A stretch of 64,000 bases of DNA from Streptomyces chattanoogensis (GTDB lineage Bacteria; Actinomycetota; Actinomycetes; Streptomycetales; Streptomycetaceae), in contig NZ_LGKG01000068.1 of assembly GCF_001294335.1 (NCBI RefSeq), positions 124,001-188,000 on the forward strand. Direction: 5' to 3'. The position numbers were made by a program, and so were the translations under genes. Positions 41,207-49,958 of this stretch are shown here, piece by piece (the stretch's first letter is position 1; each line of letters opens with the position of its first letter). The notes beneath the pieces are model-generated. The model saw only the letters and a program-made list of their open reading frames with translations. It was not told the origin of the DNA and did not search any database.

Positions 41207-41977
41207 GTGGAGTACGAGTACGGCCAGGAACCTGGCGCACCCGTCCGGGCCGGCATCCCCGAGCACGGACGCATCCCCAAGTACTACGCGGCGAAGGTCG
41301 AAATCGCCGCGCTGCTCAAGGAGTTGGGGGAGGGCGAGCCGCTGCCCGCGGAGCGCGATCTGGCGCTGCGCTTCGAGGTGTCCCGAGAGACGCTGCGCCA
41401 GGCCCTGCGCGAACTGATCCTGGAGGGACGGCTGCGGCGCCTGGGGCGCGGCACGGTGGTCGCGGGCCCCAAGATGGAGCAGCCGCTCTCCCTCGCCAGT
41501 TACACCGAGGGGGTCCGCCTCCAGGGCCGCACCCCCGGCCGTCATCTCGTCGGCCTCGACCGCTTCCCGTGCCCGGCGCCCCTCGCCGGCGACCTCGGGC
41601 TCCAAGTGGGCGATCCCGTCTGGCACATGGAACGGGTGCTGCTCGCCGACGACGAACGGGTCGGACTGGAGAGCACCTATGTCGCGGTCGGCCGCGTCCC
41701 CGCCCTGGACACCGACTTCACACCGGACTCGTCCTTCTACGCCTACCTCCACGACCGGCTCGGCATCGGCTTCGGCGATGCGGACGAGCGCCTGGAGACG
41801 GTACTGGCCACCCCGCGCGAGGCCCTGCTGATCGGCACGCCCGGTGCGCTGCCCATGCTGCTGATCCACCGGCTGTCGCGGGACACCGAGGGCCGTCCCC
41901 TGGAGCGGGTGCGGTCCCTCTTCCGGGGGGACCGGTTCTCGTTCACCACCCACCTGGGCGGGCCGGCGCCGGGCTGA
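41207..41977 (+). CDS. GntR-family regulator (HutC/PhnF subfamily)
   Basis: A 256-residue repressor. The winged HTH covers about residues 22-90 (PKYYAAKVEIAALLKEL, LPAERDLALRFEVSRETLRQAL), followed by a UTRA ligand domain (PLSLASYTEGVRLQGRTPG, then ERVLLADDERVGLESTYV). It heads the aminophosphonate cluster. PhnF-type members bind TGGT-N4-ACCA-like sites; similar sites lie upstream of the FAD oxidoreductase (42036-42047) and the phosphodiesterase gene (48137-48148). The ligand is probably an aminophosphonate or its breakdown product. Confidence 0.88.
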   Translation: MEYEYGQEPGAPVRAGIPEHGRIPKYYAAKVEIAALLKELGEGEPLPAERDLALRFEVSRETLRQALRELILEGRLRRLGRGTVVAGPKMEQPLSLASYTEGVRLQGRTPGRHLVGLDRFPCPAPLAGDLGLQVGDPVWHMERVLLADDERVGLESTYVAVGRVPALDTDFTPDSSFYAYLHDRLGIGFGDADERLETVLATPREALLIGTPGALPMLLIHRLSRDTEGRPLERVRSLFRGDRFSFTTHLGGPAPG

Positions 41978-42019
41978 GGCGGCCCCGCCCGTCCCCTGGT
42001 CCATGGGCGCCTCTCATAA

Positions 42020-42047
42020 GTCACGAAAAGATAACGGGTCTAGGCCA
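42020..42047 (+). promoter_or_regulatory. Conserved 28-bp promoter motif with GntR-type site, copy 1
   Basis: GTCACGAAAAGATAAC followed by GGGTCTAGGCCA. The first part is almost identical to 48121-48136. The second part (42036-42047) resembles the PhnF/DasR-type operator. It lies about 75 bp before the FAD oxidoreductase start. Confidence 0.72.
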
Positions 42048-42122
42048 AGTTTGAGGCCCTGTTCACCGTTGCGTCGCCGACCGGACCGTTCCGGGCCACC
42101 CGCCGCCACGACCGTCTGGGGC

Positions 42123-43244
42123 ATGCGAGTCATAGTTGTCGGAGCCGGGGTGCTGGGAACCATGCACGCCTGGCAAGCGGTCGAACGGGGCCATGAGGTC
42201 CTGCACATCGAGCGGGAGGCCGAGGCCCGGGGCGCCTCGGTCCGTAACTTCGGGCAGATCTGGGTCAGCGGCCGGGCCGGCGGCGAGGAGCTGGCCACCG
42301 CGCTGCGCGCCCGCGACCTGTGGGAGGGCATCGGCGCCCGGGTCCCCGGGCTCGGCTTCCGCGCCATCGGCTCGCTGACCCTCGTCAGGAACGCGGCGGA
42401 GCGGGCCGTCGCCGAGGCCGCCACCCGCCGCCCCGACGCGGCCGCCCGCGGCTACCGGCTGCTGACCGCCGACGAGGCCCGCGAGCTGAACCCCGCACTG
42501 CGCGGCGGGTTCACCGGCGCCCTGTGGTGCGAGCGGGATGCCGCCGTGGAACCGCGCCTCGCCCAACGCGCCCTGAAGGACGAGCTGTTGACGTCCGGCC
42601 GGTACACCTACCTCGGCGGCCGCGAGGTGCGCGAGGTGACCGGCGAGCGCTCCGTACGCGACGACCACGGCGAGATCCACCACGGCGACGCGGTCATCCT
42701 GTGCACCGGCGCCTGGCTCGGCGGACTGGTCCGCGAGCTGATCCCGGACCTGCCGGTGCGCCGCGTACGCCTCCAGATGATGCAGACCGACCCGCTCGGC
42801 GAGCCGCTGACCACCTCCGTCGCCGACGCCGACAGCTTCCGCTACTACCCGGCGTACCGCAGCGACGCCCTGGACGCACTCAACGCGGGCCAGGCCCAGG
42901 CGCCGACCGCCGCCGAGCACAGGATGCAGCTGCTGATGGTCCAGCGCGCCGACGGCGGACTGACCATCGGCGACACCCACGAGTACGAGACACCGTTCGC
43001 CTTCGACACCGTCGAGGAGCCGTACGAGCATCTGACCGGCGTCGTCGAGTCGCTCCTGGGCCGCCCGCTGCCGCGCATCCGCCGCCGCTGGGCCGGGGTG
43101 TACGCGCAGTGCACCGACACCTCCCGCGTCGTCCACCGGCAGCAGGCCCGCGACGGCGTCTGGCTGGTCACCGGGCCCGGCGGCCGCGGCATGACCTGCT
43201 CGCCGGCCATCGCCGAGACCACCGCGAACGAACTGGGATGGTGA
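42123..43244 (+). CDS. FAD-dependent oxidoreductase of the aminophosphonate type (TIGR03364-like)
   Basis: A 373-residue DAO-fold flavoprotein. The FAD motif is VVGAGVLGTMHAWQAVERGH at the N-terminus, with the signature GASVRNFGQIWVSGR and the C-terminal GPGGRGMTCSPAIAE. Members of this group occur next to phosphonatase-like hydrolases and are proposed to deaminate an aminophosphonate oxidatively to a phosphono-aldehyde. The neighbour genes agree. Its stop overlaps the hydrolase start (ATGGTGA). No strong ribosome-binding site is seen before ATG 42123. Confidence 0.9.
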   Translation: MRVIVVGAGVLGTMHAWQAVERGHEVLHIEREAEARGASVRNFGQIWVSGRAGGEELATALRARDLWEGIGARVPGLGFRAIGSLTLVRNAAERAVAEAATRRPDAAARGYRLLTADEARELNPALRGGFTGALWCERDAAVEPRLAQRALKDELLTSGRYTYLGGREVREVTGERSVRDDHGEIHHGDAVILCTGAWLGGLVRELIPDLPVRRVRLQMMQTDPLGEPLTTSVADADSFRYYPAYRSDALDALNAGQAQAPTAAEHRMQLLMVQRADGGLTIGDTHEYETPFAFDTVEEPYEHLTGVVESLLGRPLPRIRRRWAGVYAQCTDTSRVVHRQQARDGVWLVTGPGGRGMTCSPAIAETTANELGW

Positions 43245-43969
43245 GGGACTTGACCGAGAACACAGCCACTCCGGAGCCGGGTACGCCGAGCGCGGCCGAG
43301 CTGGTCGTCCTCGACATGGCCGGTACGACCGTCGCCGACGGCGGCCTGGTCGAGCTGGCCTTCGACGCCGCTGCCCGCCGCCTCGGCGTCGAGCCGGGCA
43401 GCGCGGACCACGCACAGAAGCTCGCCCATGTCCGCGCCACCATGGGCGAGTCCAAGATCTCCGTCTTCCGGCATCTGTTCGGCGAGGAGAACGCGGCCCG
43501 GCGCGCCAACCAGGCCTTCGAGGAGGCGTACGGGGAGCTGGTGGACGGCGGCCGGATCGCCCCCGTCCCCGGCGCCCGCGAGGCCATCGAGGCGCTCCGG
43601 GCCGCGGGCCGCACCGTCGTCCTCACCACCGGCTTCGCGCGCGTCACCCAGGACGCCATCCTCGATGCGCTCGGCTGGCGCGGCCTGGTCGCACTGACGC
43701 TCTGCCCGGCCGACGCGGGCGGCCGCGGCCGCCCCTACCCCGACATGGTGCTGGCCGCCCTGCTGCGCACCGGCGCCGCCGATGACGTACGCCGGATCGC
43801 GGTCGCCGGCGACACCTCGTACGACATGCTCTCCGGACGCCGGGCGGGCGCCGGGACCGTGGCCGGGGTGCTCACCGGGGCGCACGACACCGCGCAGCTG
43901 ACCGCGGCGGGTGCCACCCACATCCTCGGCTCGGTCGCCGAACTCCCCGCCCTGCTGGGGGTGATCTGA
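43238..43969 (+). CDS. Phosphonatase-like HAD hydrolase (TIGR03351-like)
   Basis: A 243-residue HAD enzyme related to phosphonoacetaldehyde hydrolase PhnX. The nucleophile is D26 in VVLDMAGTTVADGG. K73 in ATMGESKISVF aligns with the Schiff-base lysine of PhnX, so C-P bond cleavage through an imine is likely. GDTSYDMLSGRRAG is the HAD motif III/IV. Together with the upstream amine oxidoreductase it would convert an aminophosphonate to phosphate plus an aldehyde. GTG 43241 and TTG 43250 are alternative starts. One base separates it from the ABC ATPase gene. Confidence 0.9.
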   Translation: MVRDLTENTATPEPGTPSAAELVVLDMAGTTVADGGLVELAFDAAARRLGVEPGSADHAQKLAHVRATMGESKISVFRHLFGEENAARRANQAFEEAYGELVDGGRIAPVPGAREAIEALRAAGRTVVLTTGFARVTQDAILDALGWRGLVALTLCPADAGGRGRPYPDMVLAALLRTGAADDVRRIAVAGDTSYDMLSGRRAGAGTVAGVLTGAHDTAQLTAAGATHILGSVAELPALLGVI

Positions 43970-43970
43970 C

Positions 43971-45206
43971 ATGGGCGCCGCCCCGGAGGCCGGGATCCGC
44001 TTCGACGAGGTGTCCGTCGCCTATGGCCGGCACGGCGGGAACACGGTCCTGGACTCCTTCTCCCTGACCGTCGAACCGGGCGAGGTGATGGCCCTGCTCG
44101 GCCCGTCCGGCTCCGGCAAGACCACCGCGCTGCGGACGGTCGCCGGTTTCGTCCGGCCGGTCTCCGGACGGGTGCTGATCGGCGGCCGGGACGTCACCGG
44201 GCTGCCGCCGTACCGGCGCGGCATCGGCATGGTCGTCCAGCAGTACGCGCTCTTCCCGCATATGAAGGTCGCCGAGAACGTCGCCTTCGGTCTGAGGGCG
44301 CAGAAGGTGCCGCGCGCCGAGATCGCCGGACGGGTCGCCGAGGCGCTGGAGATGACCGGTATGGCCACCTATGCCGGCCGGCACCCCCGCGAGCTGTCCG
44401 GCGGCCAGCAGCAGCGCGTCGCCATCGCCCGCGCCCTGGCCATCCGCCCCGGCGTCCTGCTTCTCGACGAACCGCTCTCCGCCCTCGACGCGCAGCTCCG
44501 CTCCGGCATGCTGGCCGAACTCGCCCGACTGCACCGGGAGTTGCCCGACGTCACCATCCTCTACGTCACCCACGACCAGGTCGAGGCGCTGACCCTGGCC
44601 GACCGGATCGCCGTGCTGGACAAGGCCAGGCTGCGCGACTGCGGCACCCCGCAGCAGCTCTACCGGCGCCCGCGCACCGCCTTCACCGCATCCTTCGTCG
44701 GCAGCGCGAATCTGCTGCCGGTCACGGTGGCGGGCGACGGCGTACGGTTCGCCGGCCGGGCGCTGACGGTCCCGGTGGCCGGTGTGGCCGAGGGCGCCAC
44801 TGCCACCTTGTGCATACGCCCCCATCTCGTCGGCCTCGGCGAGAGTCCCGCAGGGGACGGCAACACGCTCCGCGGCAGGATCACCGAGGTCCAGTGGCGG
44901 GGGTCGACGCACCGCCTGCAAGTGGACGTCGACGGCCACCGCATCATCGCCGACCTGCGGGAACTGCGGGAAACCCCGGCCCTCGGCGAGGAGATCGCGC
45001 TGCACTTCGCGCCCGAGGACGGCGTCCTCATCCCGGAGGGAATCGGCGGCGACGGGACATATGAGGGCGGGGCAGGCGGGGTCGGGGCGCTCGGGAACGG
45101 GGCCGCCGAGGAGGGGACCCGCGGGTGGGGAGCCGGCGGGCAGTGGACCGGCAAGCAGGAGGCCGGCCGGGCCGGCCTCAGCGGGACCGGGAGCCGGCAT
45201 GGCTAG
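43971..45206 (+). CDS. Phosphonate-type ABC transporter ATP-binding protein (PhnT-like)
   Basis: A 411-residue importer ATPase. Walker A is GPSGSGKTT, the signature is LSGGQQQRV, Walker B is VLLLDEPLSALDAQ, and a TOBE domain lies at about residues 270-360. The C-terminal about 45 residues are a Gly-rich low-complexity tail (GGAGGVGALGNGAAEEG). It fits the 2-aminoethylphosphonate importer family given its gene neighbours. It overlaps the first permease gene by 8 bp. Confidence 0.9.
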   Translation: MGAAPEAGIRFDEVSVAYGRHGGNTVLDSFSLTVEPGEVMALLGPSGSGKTTALRTVAGFVRPVSGRVLIGGRDVTGLPPYRRGIGMVVQQYALFPHMKVAENVAFGLRAQKVPRAEIAGRVAEALEMTGMATYAGRHPRELSGGQQQRVAIARALAIRPGVLLLDEPLSALDAQLRSGMLAELARLHRELPDVTILYVTHDQVEALTLADRIAVLDKARLRDCGTPQQLYRRPRTAFTASFVGSANLLPVTVAGDGVRFAGRALTVPVAGVAEGATATLCIRPHLVGLGESPAGDGNTLRGRITEVQWRGSTHRLQVDVDGHRIIADLRELRETPALGEEIALHFAPEDGVLIPEGIGGDGTYEGGAGGVGALGNGAAEEGTRGWGAGGQWTGKQEAGRAGLSGTGSRHG

Positions 45207-46146
45207 CCCGCAGACAGGCCGGGCGACGGTTCCGAACCCGGCCCGATCGTCCCGCAGCAGGGCAGCCCGGCGAACTCTGTGGGCCCTCCCGCCCGTCGCC
45301 GCCCTCGCACTGGTCTTCCTCTACCCCCTCGCCCTGGTGGTACGGCAGTCCTTCACCCCGGAAGACGGCGGCCCCTCCACGGCCTCGTACGCCCCCTACG
45401 CCACCGTCCTCGCCGAGGCCTCCTTCCGCGAAGCCCTCACCAACACCGTGCTGACAGCCGTCGGTGCGACCGTCGGCGCCCTGCTCCTGGGCCTGGCGCT
45501 CGCCCTGGTGATCGCCTTTGTGCCGTTCCCCGGCGGCAAGGCCCTCAGCCGCTTCACCGACCTCTTCCTCGCCTTCCCCTCCTTCCTGATCACCCTCGCG
45601 CTGCTGTTCCTCTACGGCACCGTCGGCGTGGCCAACGGCCTGTGGACCGACGTGACGGGCGCGGCGAGCGGCCCGCTGAACTTTCTGCACACCCCCTGGG
45701 GAGTGCTCCTGGCCGAGGTCACCTACTTCACCCCGTTCGTGATGCGCCCCCTGCTGGCCGCCTTCTCCCAGGTGGAGACCGGACAGCTGGAGGCCGCCGC
45801 GTCACTGGGAGCCCGGCCCTGGCGGATCGTCCGGGCCGTGATCCTGCCCGAGGCACTGCCCTCGCTGGCCGCGGGCGGCGCGCTGGTCCTGGTCCTGTGC
45901 CTCAACGAGTTCGGGATCGTGCTGTTCACCGGCGCCAAGGACGTCGTCACCCTCCCCGTGCTCGTCTACTCCAAGGCCATCCTCGACGGCGACTACACCG
46001 GCGCCTGCGTCGTCGCCGTCCTCAACATCGCACTGTCCGTCGCGCTCTACGCCCTCTACCGGGCCGTGGCGTCCCGTACGAGCGCGGGATCCCCGTCCCG
46101 CACACCGTCACGCACAGGAGGTGAGCCGCGTCGTGCTGGTGCATAG
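45199..46146 (+). CDS. Phosphonate-type ABC transporter permease 1 (PhnU-like)
   Basis: A 315-residue permease with about six TMs. The binding-protein-dependent transport motif is EAAASLGARPWRIVRAVILPEALP (given here in 20-residue part EAAASLGARPWRIVRAVILP). It starts at ATG 45199 inside the end of the ATPase gene and overlaps the second permease gene at its 3' end, so the genes are tightly coupled. Confidence 0.88.
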   Translation: MASPQTGRATVPNPARSSRSRAARRTLWALPPVAALALVFLYPLALVVRQSFTPEDGGPSTASYAPYATVLAEASFREALTNTVLTAVGATVGALLLGLALALVIAFVPFPGGKALSRFTDLFLAFPSFLITLALLFLYGTVGVANGLWTDVTGAASGPLNFLHTPWGVLLAEVTYFTPFVMRPLLAAFSQVETGQLEAAASLGARPWRIVRAVILPEALPSLAAGGALVLVLCLNEFGIVLFTGAKDVVTLPVLVYSKAILDGDYTGACVVAVLNIALSVALYALYRAVASRTSAGSPSRTPSRTGGEPRRAGA

Positions 46147-46930
46147 CAAGGCCGCCCGCCGGGCCGTCCACGCCCTCTTCTTCCTCCTTTTCGTTCCCGT
46201 CTTCGCGCTCCCCTTGCTCGTCATCGTCGGGGCGTCCTTCGCCACCAGCTGGAGCGGTGCCCTCCCCTCCGGCCTGACCCTGACGCACTATCAGGACATC
46301 GCACGGGGCGACTCCCTCCACGCCCTGATCACCAGCGTCCTGACCGCGCTCGCCGCCGGCGCGGCCGCCCTCACCGCCGGCACCTGGGCCGCCCTGGCGG
46401 CGGAAAAGCTCGGCCGGCGCACCAGCCGTCTCCTCGACGCCCTCTTCCTCCTCCCGGTGGCCGTCCCTTCCGTCGTGGTCGGCCTCTCCCTGCTCGTCGC
46501 CTTCTCCCAGCGCCCCTTCCTCCTCAACGGCACCCCGGGGATCGTGATCATCGCCCACACCGTGCTGGTCACCGCCTTCGCCTACCAGTCCGTGACGGCC
46601 GCCCTGGCCCGCCTCGACCCGGCGTACGAACAGTGCGCCGCCGGCCTCGGCGCCCGCCCCGCGTACGTCCTGTGGCGGGTCAAGCTCCCGCTGCTGCTGC
46701 CGTCCCTCACCGCGGCCGTGGGCCTCTGCTTCGCGCTCTCCATGGGCGAGCTGAGCGCCACGATGATGATCTATCCCCCGGACTGGATGCCCCTCCCGGT
46801 CCATGTCTTCGCCGCGACCGACCGCGGCTCCCTCTTCACCGGCGCCGCGCTGGCCGTGGCCCTCATGGCCACGACCCTCCTCGTCCTTCTCGCCGTCTCC
46901 CGCATCCGCACCAGGGCCTCCTACCGCTAG
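46133..46930 (+). CDS. Phosphonate-type ABC transporter permease 2 (PhnV-like)
   Basis: A 265-residue permease with six TMs and the coupling loop QCAAGLGARPAYVLWRVKLP. It overlaps permease 1. GTG 46133 is placed 11 bases after AGGAGG; GTG 46121 abuts that site and GTG 46139 is further away. It completes the importer with the ATPase and the downstream binding protein. Confidence 0.87.
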   Translation: MLVHSKAARRAVHALFFLLFVPVFALPLLVIVGASFATSWSGALPSGLTLTHYQDIARGDSLHALITSVLTALAAGAAALTAGTWAALAAEKLGRRTSRLLDALFLLPVAVPSVVVGLSLLVAFSQRPFLLNGTPGIVIIAHTVLVTAFAYQSVTAALARLDPAYEQCAAGLGARPAYVLWRVKLPLLLPSLTAAVGLCFALSMGELSATMMIYPPDWMPLPVHVFAATDRGSLFTGAALAVALMATTLLVLLAVSRIRTRASYR

Positions 46931-46934
46931 CCCG

Positions 46935-46992
46935 CTTCGCCATCCCTTCCCCCCTCCCGTTCTCCTTTCTCTCCTTCCTCCTCACCTTTCTG
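46935..46992 (+). other. Polypyrimidine tract before the binding-protein gene
   Basis: The gap after permease 2 is almost only C and T on the coding strand (CCCTTCCCCCCTCCCGTTCT, then CCTTTCTCTCCTTCC). It may be an mRNA leader feature that lets the binding protein be expressed separately. No hairpin was seen. Confidence 0.4.
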
Positions 46993-47024
46993 AACACCGT
47001 GAACCTCTTAGGAGTTGCACCGGC

Positions 47025-48107
47025 ATGTCCCGCCCCCTCATGTCCCGCCCCCTCCGCAAGCCGCTCGCCGCCTGCTGCGGCGCCCTCGTCCTCGGCGCGT
47101 CCCTCACCGCCTGCGGCGGCGCCTCCTCCGCCGACCCGAACGCCAAGGAGATCACCGTCTACAGCGCCGACGGCCTCAAGAGCGAGAAGGGCGACGGCTT
47201 CTACGACAAGGTCTTCAAGGACTTCGAGAAGAAGACCGGCATCAAGGTCGACTACGTCGAGAGCGGTTCCGGCGCCGCCGTCCAGCGGGTGGCCCGCGAA
47301 CGCACCAACACCAAGGCCGACGTCGTCGTCACCCTGCCCCCGTTCATCCAACAGGCCGACGGCAAGGGCCTCCTGGACAGCTACCGCCCCAAGGGTTCGG
47401 ACCAGGTCGCGGCCGCCGACAAGGACCCGAACGGCAAGTGGACCTCCGTCGTCAACAACTACTTCTGCTTCATCTACAACAAGCAGAAACTGCAGCAGCC
47501 CCCCAAGACCTGGGCCGATCTGACGGACGCCGCGTTCCGCGACAAGCTCCAGTACTCCACCCCCGGCGTCGCGGGCGACGGCACCGCCGTACTCATCAAG
47601 GCCATGCACGACTTCGGCGGCCAGGGCCCCGCCATGACGTTCCTCAAGAAGCTCCAGGCCAACAACGTCGGCCCGTCCTCCTCCACCGGCCAGCTCGCCC
47701 CCAAGACCGACAAGGGCGAACTCCTGGTCGCCAACGGCGACGTCCAGATGAACTACGCCAACCTGAAGTCCATGCCCCACCAGGGCATCTTCTTCCCCGC
47801 CGCGAAGCCCGGCGGAGCGCCCACCACCTTCGCCCTCCCCTACGCCGCGGGCCTGGTCAAGAACGCCCCGCATGCCGCCAACGCCAAGAAGTTCCTGGAC
47901 TATCTGCTCTCCGAGGACGTCCAGAAGGAGGTCTCCTCGGTCGGCGGCGGCTTCGCCGCCCGCACGGACATCGAGGCCACCGACGCCAACGCCACCGCCC
48001 TCGCCAAGATCATGAACGGTGTCGAGATCTTCCGGCCCGACTGGAACGACATCGACAAGAACCTGGACAGCTACATCGACGCCTGGAAGACGGCTACGGG
48101 CAGCTGA
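47025..48107 (+). CDS. Phosphonate-type ABC transporter substrate-binding lipoprotein (PhnS-like)
   Basis: A 360-residue extracellular binding protein. The lipobox LTAC gives lipidated C30. The mature protein begins KEITVYSADGLKSEKGDGFY, then FEKKTGIKVDYVESGSGAAV, typical of the 2-aminoethylphosphonate binding protein group within the iron/thiamine-type solute-binding family. AGGAG precedes ATG 47025. It delivers the substrate to permeases 1 and 2. Confidence 0.9.
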   Translation: MSRPLMSRPLRKPLAACCGALVLGASLTACGGASSADPNAKEITVYSADGLKSEKGDGFYDKVFKDFEKKTGIKVDYVESGSGAAVQRVARERTNTKADVVVTLPPFIQQADGKGLLDSYRPKGSDQVAAADKDPNGKWTSVVNNYFCFIYNKQKLQQPPKTWADLTDAAFRDKLQYSTPGVAGDGTAVLIKAMHDFGGQGPAMTFLKKLQANNVGPSSSTGQLAPKTDKGELLVANGDVQMNYANLKSMPHQGIFFPAAKPGGAPTTFALPYAAGLVKNAPHAANAKKFLDYLLSEDVQKEVSSVGGGFAARTDIEATDANATALAKIMNGVEIFRPDWNDIDKNLDSYIDAWKTATGS

Positions 48108-48120
48108 ACGGCGACTGTTG

Positions 48121-48148
48121 GTCACGAAAACGTAACGGGTCTGGTCCA
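48121..48148 (+). promoter_or_regulatory. Conserved 28-bp promoter motif with GntR-type site, copy 2
   Basis: GTCACGAAAACGTAAC followed by GGGTCTGGTCCA. It matches copy 1 (42020-42047) at 24 of 28 positions by eye. It lies between the binding-protein gene and the phosphodiesterase gene, implying a separate promoter for the latter. Confidence 0.72.
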
Positions 48149-48293
48149 CGCCTCGGGCTCGCATCCACCATGAGGTCCGCACCAGCCCGTACCAACTCCC
48201 CTGCTTCGCCAGGGAGTTGGCGTATGCGCGACATGCGCAACTTGCGCGCCCACGCGAGTGCGCCGCCCACTCTCCACACCTCGGAGGATCCCC

Positions 48294-49826
48294 ATGTCGT
48301 CAGCGATATCCCGCCGGGCCTGGCTCACCGGTGCGACCGGCGGGCTGGCCCTCGCCGCCCTCGCCACCGGCCCCTTCGCCGGCCTCTCCCGGGCCGCCGC
48401 CCGCGGCTCGGCCACCCCCAAGGTCCTGGTCATCGGCCTGGACGGGGCCGGCCGCCTGGACCGCGTCAAGGACGCCGACACCCCCGCCCTCGACGGCCTG
48501 ATGGCCGCCGGTATCACCGCTCCGACCAGCCTCTACGCGAACCCCATGGCCCGGACGGAATCCGCCCCCGGCTGGTCGACGATCATCACCGGCGTCTGGC
48601 CCGACAAACACGGCGTCAAGGACAACAGCTTCACCGGCGCCGACTACACCACCTACCCCGACTTCCTCACCCGCATCGAACGCGCCCGCCCGGCCCTGCG
48701 TACCTACGCCATCGCCTCCTGGGCGCCCATCCCCGACCGGATCTTCTCCGCCGAGGTCGACACCCGCGTCGCCACCCCGGGCGCGGAGTACGACAAGGGC
48801 ACCACCGCCCGCGCCGTCGCCCAGCTCAGGGACGGCAACCCCGACGCGGTCTTCGTCCAGCTCGACAACGTCGACCACGCGGGCCACTCCTCGGGCGCGG
48901 CGAGCCAGGCGTATCTGGACGCCCTCCACGAGGCCGACGCCCAGATCGGCGAGCTGCTCGCGGCCCTGGAGTCCCGCCCCGCCCACGCCGGGGAGAGCTG
49001 GCTCGTCCTCGTCACCGCCGACCACGGCCACACCGACTCCGGCGGCCACGGCGGCTCCACCTGGGCCGAGCGCCAGACCTTTGTGATCGCCGCCGGTGCC
49101 GGCCTTCCCGCCGGCACCCTCCGCCACGACGTCAGAATCGTCGACATCGCCGCCACCGCCCTCCACCACCTGGGCATCCCCGCCGACCCCGCCTGGAAGC
49201 TGGACGGCCGCCCCCTCCACGAATCCTTCGCCGACGACTTCGATGCCCTGCGCCCCGAACTGGGCAAGGCCGTCGACGAAACGGGCGTGGACGGCTCCGT
49301 ACGGGGCTTCACCCACACTCCACCCGCCGGCTGGTCGGTCGACAACCGCACCATGGGCGGCGGAGGCGTCACCGAGTGGCGCGGCTGGTCCTTCACCACC
49401 GACGAGTTCTGGACCAAGGCCGCCCCTGACCAGCAGCGCGAGTCCAACGTCCGCGCCCGCGGCGTCTTCGCGGTCGCCGACGGCGACGAATGGTCCGACA
49501 GACCCGTCACCGGAACCTTCGACTCCACCCTCATCACCCCGGCCTGGCCGCTCACCGGCGCCACCCCGGCCGCCCTCACCTACACCACTCACTACCTCCA
49601 GGAGGGCAGCCAGAAGGCCGAGGTCCTGGTCTCCTACGACGGCGGCCCCGCGGTCTCCCTCAAGACGTACACCGCAGACGCCGTGGCCCGGTCCGAGACG
49701 CTGGAGCTCGGGATTCCGGCCGGGGCCCGGACCGTCCAATTCCGGTTCCGCTACACCGGGGGCAACAACTGGTACTGGGCGCTCGACGGGGTCCGGCTCG
49801 GCACGGCCGCCCCGGATTCCCCGTGA
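48294..49826 (+). CDS. TAT-exported alkaline phosphatase/phosphodiesterase-superfamily enzyme
   Basis: A 510-residue protein. The twin-arginine signal is SRRAWLTGATGGLALAALAT. The catalytic domain of the nucleotide pyrophosphatase/phosphodiesterase type has D50 in VLVIGLDGAG, a nucleophile Thr/Ser region at ARTESAPGWSTIITGVWPD, DNVDHAGHSSG and TADHGHTDSGGHGG. From about residue 350 a beta-rich domain follows (GFTHTPPAGWSVDN, WSFTTDEFW), like a carbohydrate- or surface-binding module. It probably releases phosphate or phosphonate from esters outside the cell, feeding the importer. GGAGG precedes ATG 48294. Confidence 0.88.
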   Translation: MSSAISRRAWLTGATGGLALAALATGPFAGLSRAAARGSATPKVLVIGLDGAGRLDRVKDADTPALDGLMAAGITAPTSLYANPMARTESAPGWSTIITGVWPDKHGVKDNSFTGADYTTYPDFLTRIERARPALRTYAIASWAPIPDRIFSAEVDTRVATPGAEYDKGTTARAVAQLRDGNPDAVFVQLDNVDHAGHSSGAASQAYLDALHEADAQIGELLAALESRPAHAGESWLVLVTADHGHTDSGGHGGSTWAERQTFVIAAGAGLPAGTLRHDVRIVDIAATALHHLGIPADPAWKLDGRPLHESFADDFDALRPELGKAVDETGVDGSVRGFTHTPPAGWSVDNRTMGGGGVTEWRGWSFTTDEFWTKAAPDQQRESNVRARGVFAVADGDEWSDRPVTGTFDSTLITPAWPLTGATPAALTYTTHYLQEGSQKAEVLVSYDGGPAVSLKTYTADAVARSETLELGIPAGARTVQFRFRYTGGNNWYWALDGVRLGTAAPDSP

Positions 49827-49958
49827 TCTGCGGGGGCATGGTTCCGGCCCCCTGACTTAGGGTGGGCACGTCGTCCGCGTGTACGAGCCGTGGGTCACCG
49901 GGTGGCCCACGGCGGGCGGCCGGCGCAACGGGTCTACACGTACGGCAGGAGTCCGGCA

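Noticed and set aside
47015..49429. 804-codon frame overlapping the phosphonate binding protein and phosphodiesterase genes
   Set aside because: It is a shadow frame: its translation is Arg/Pro/Gly/His-rich and crosses two real genes.
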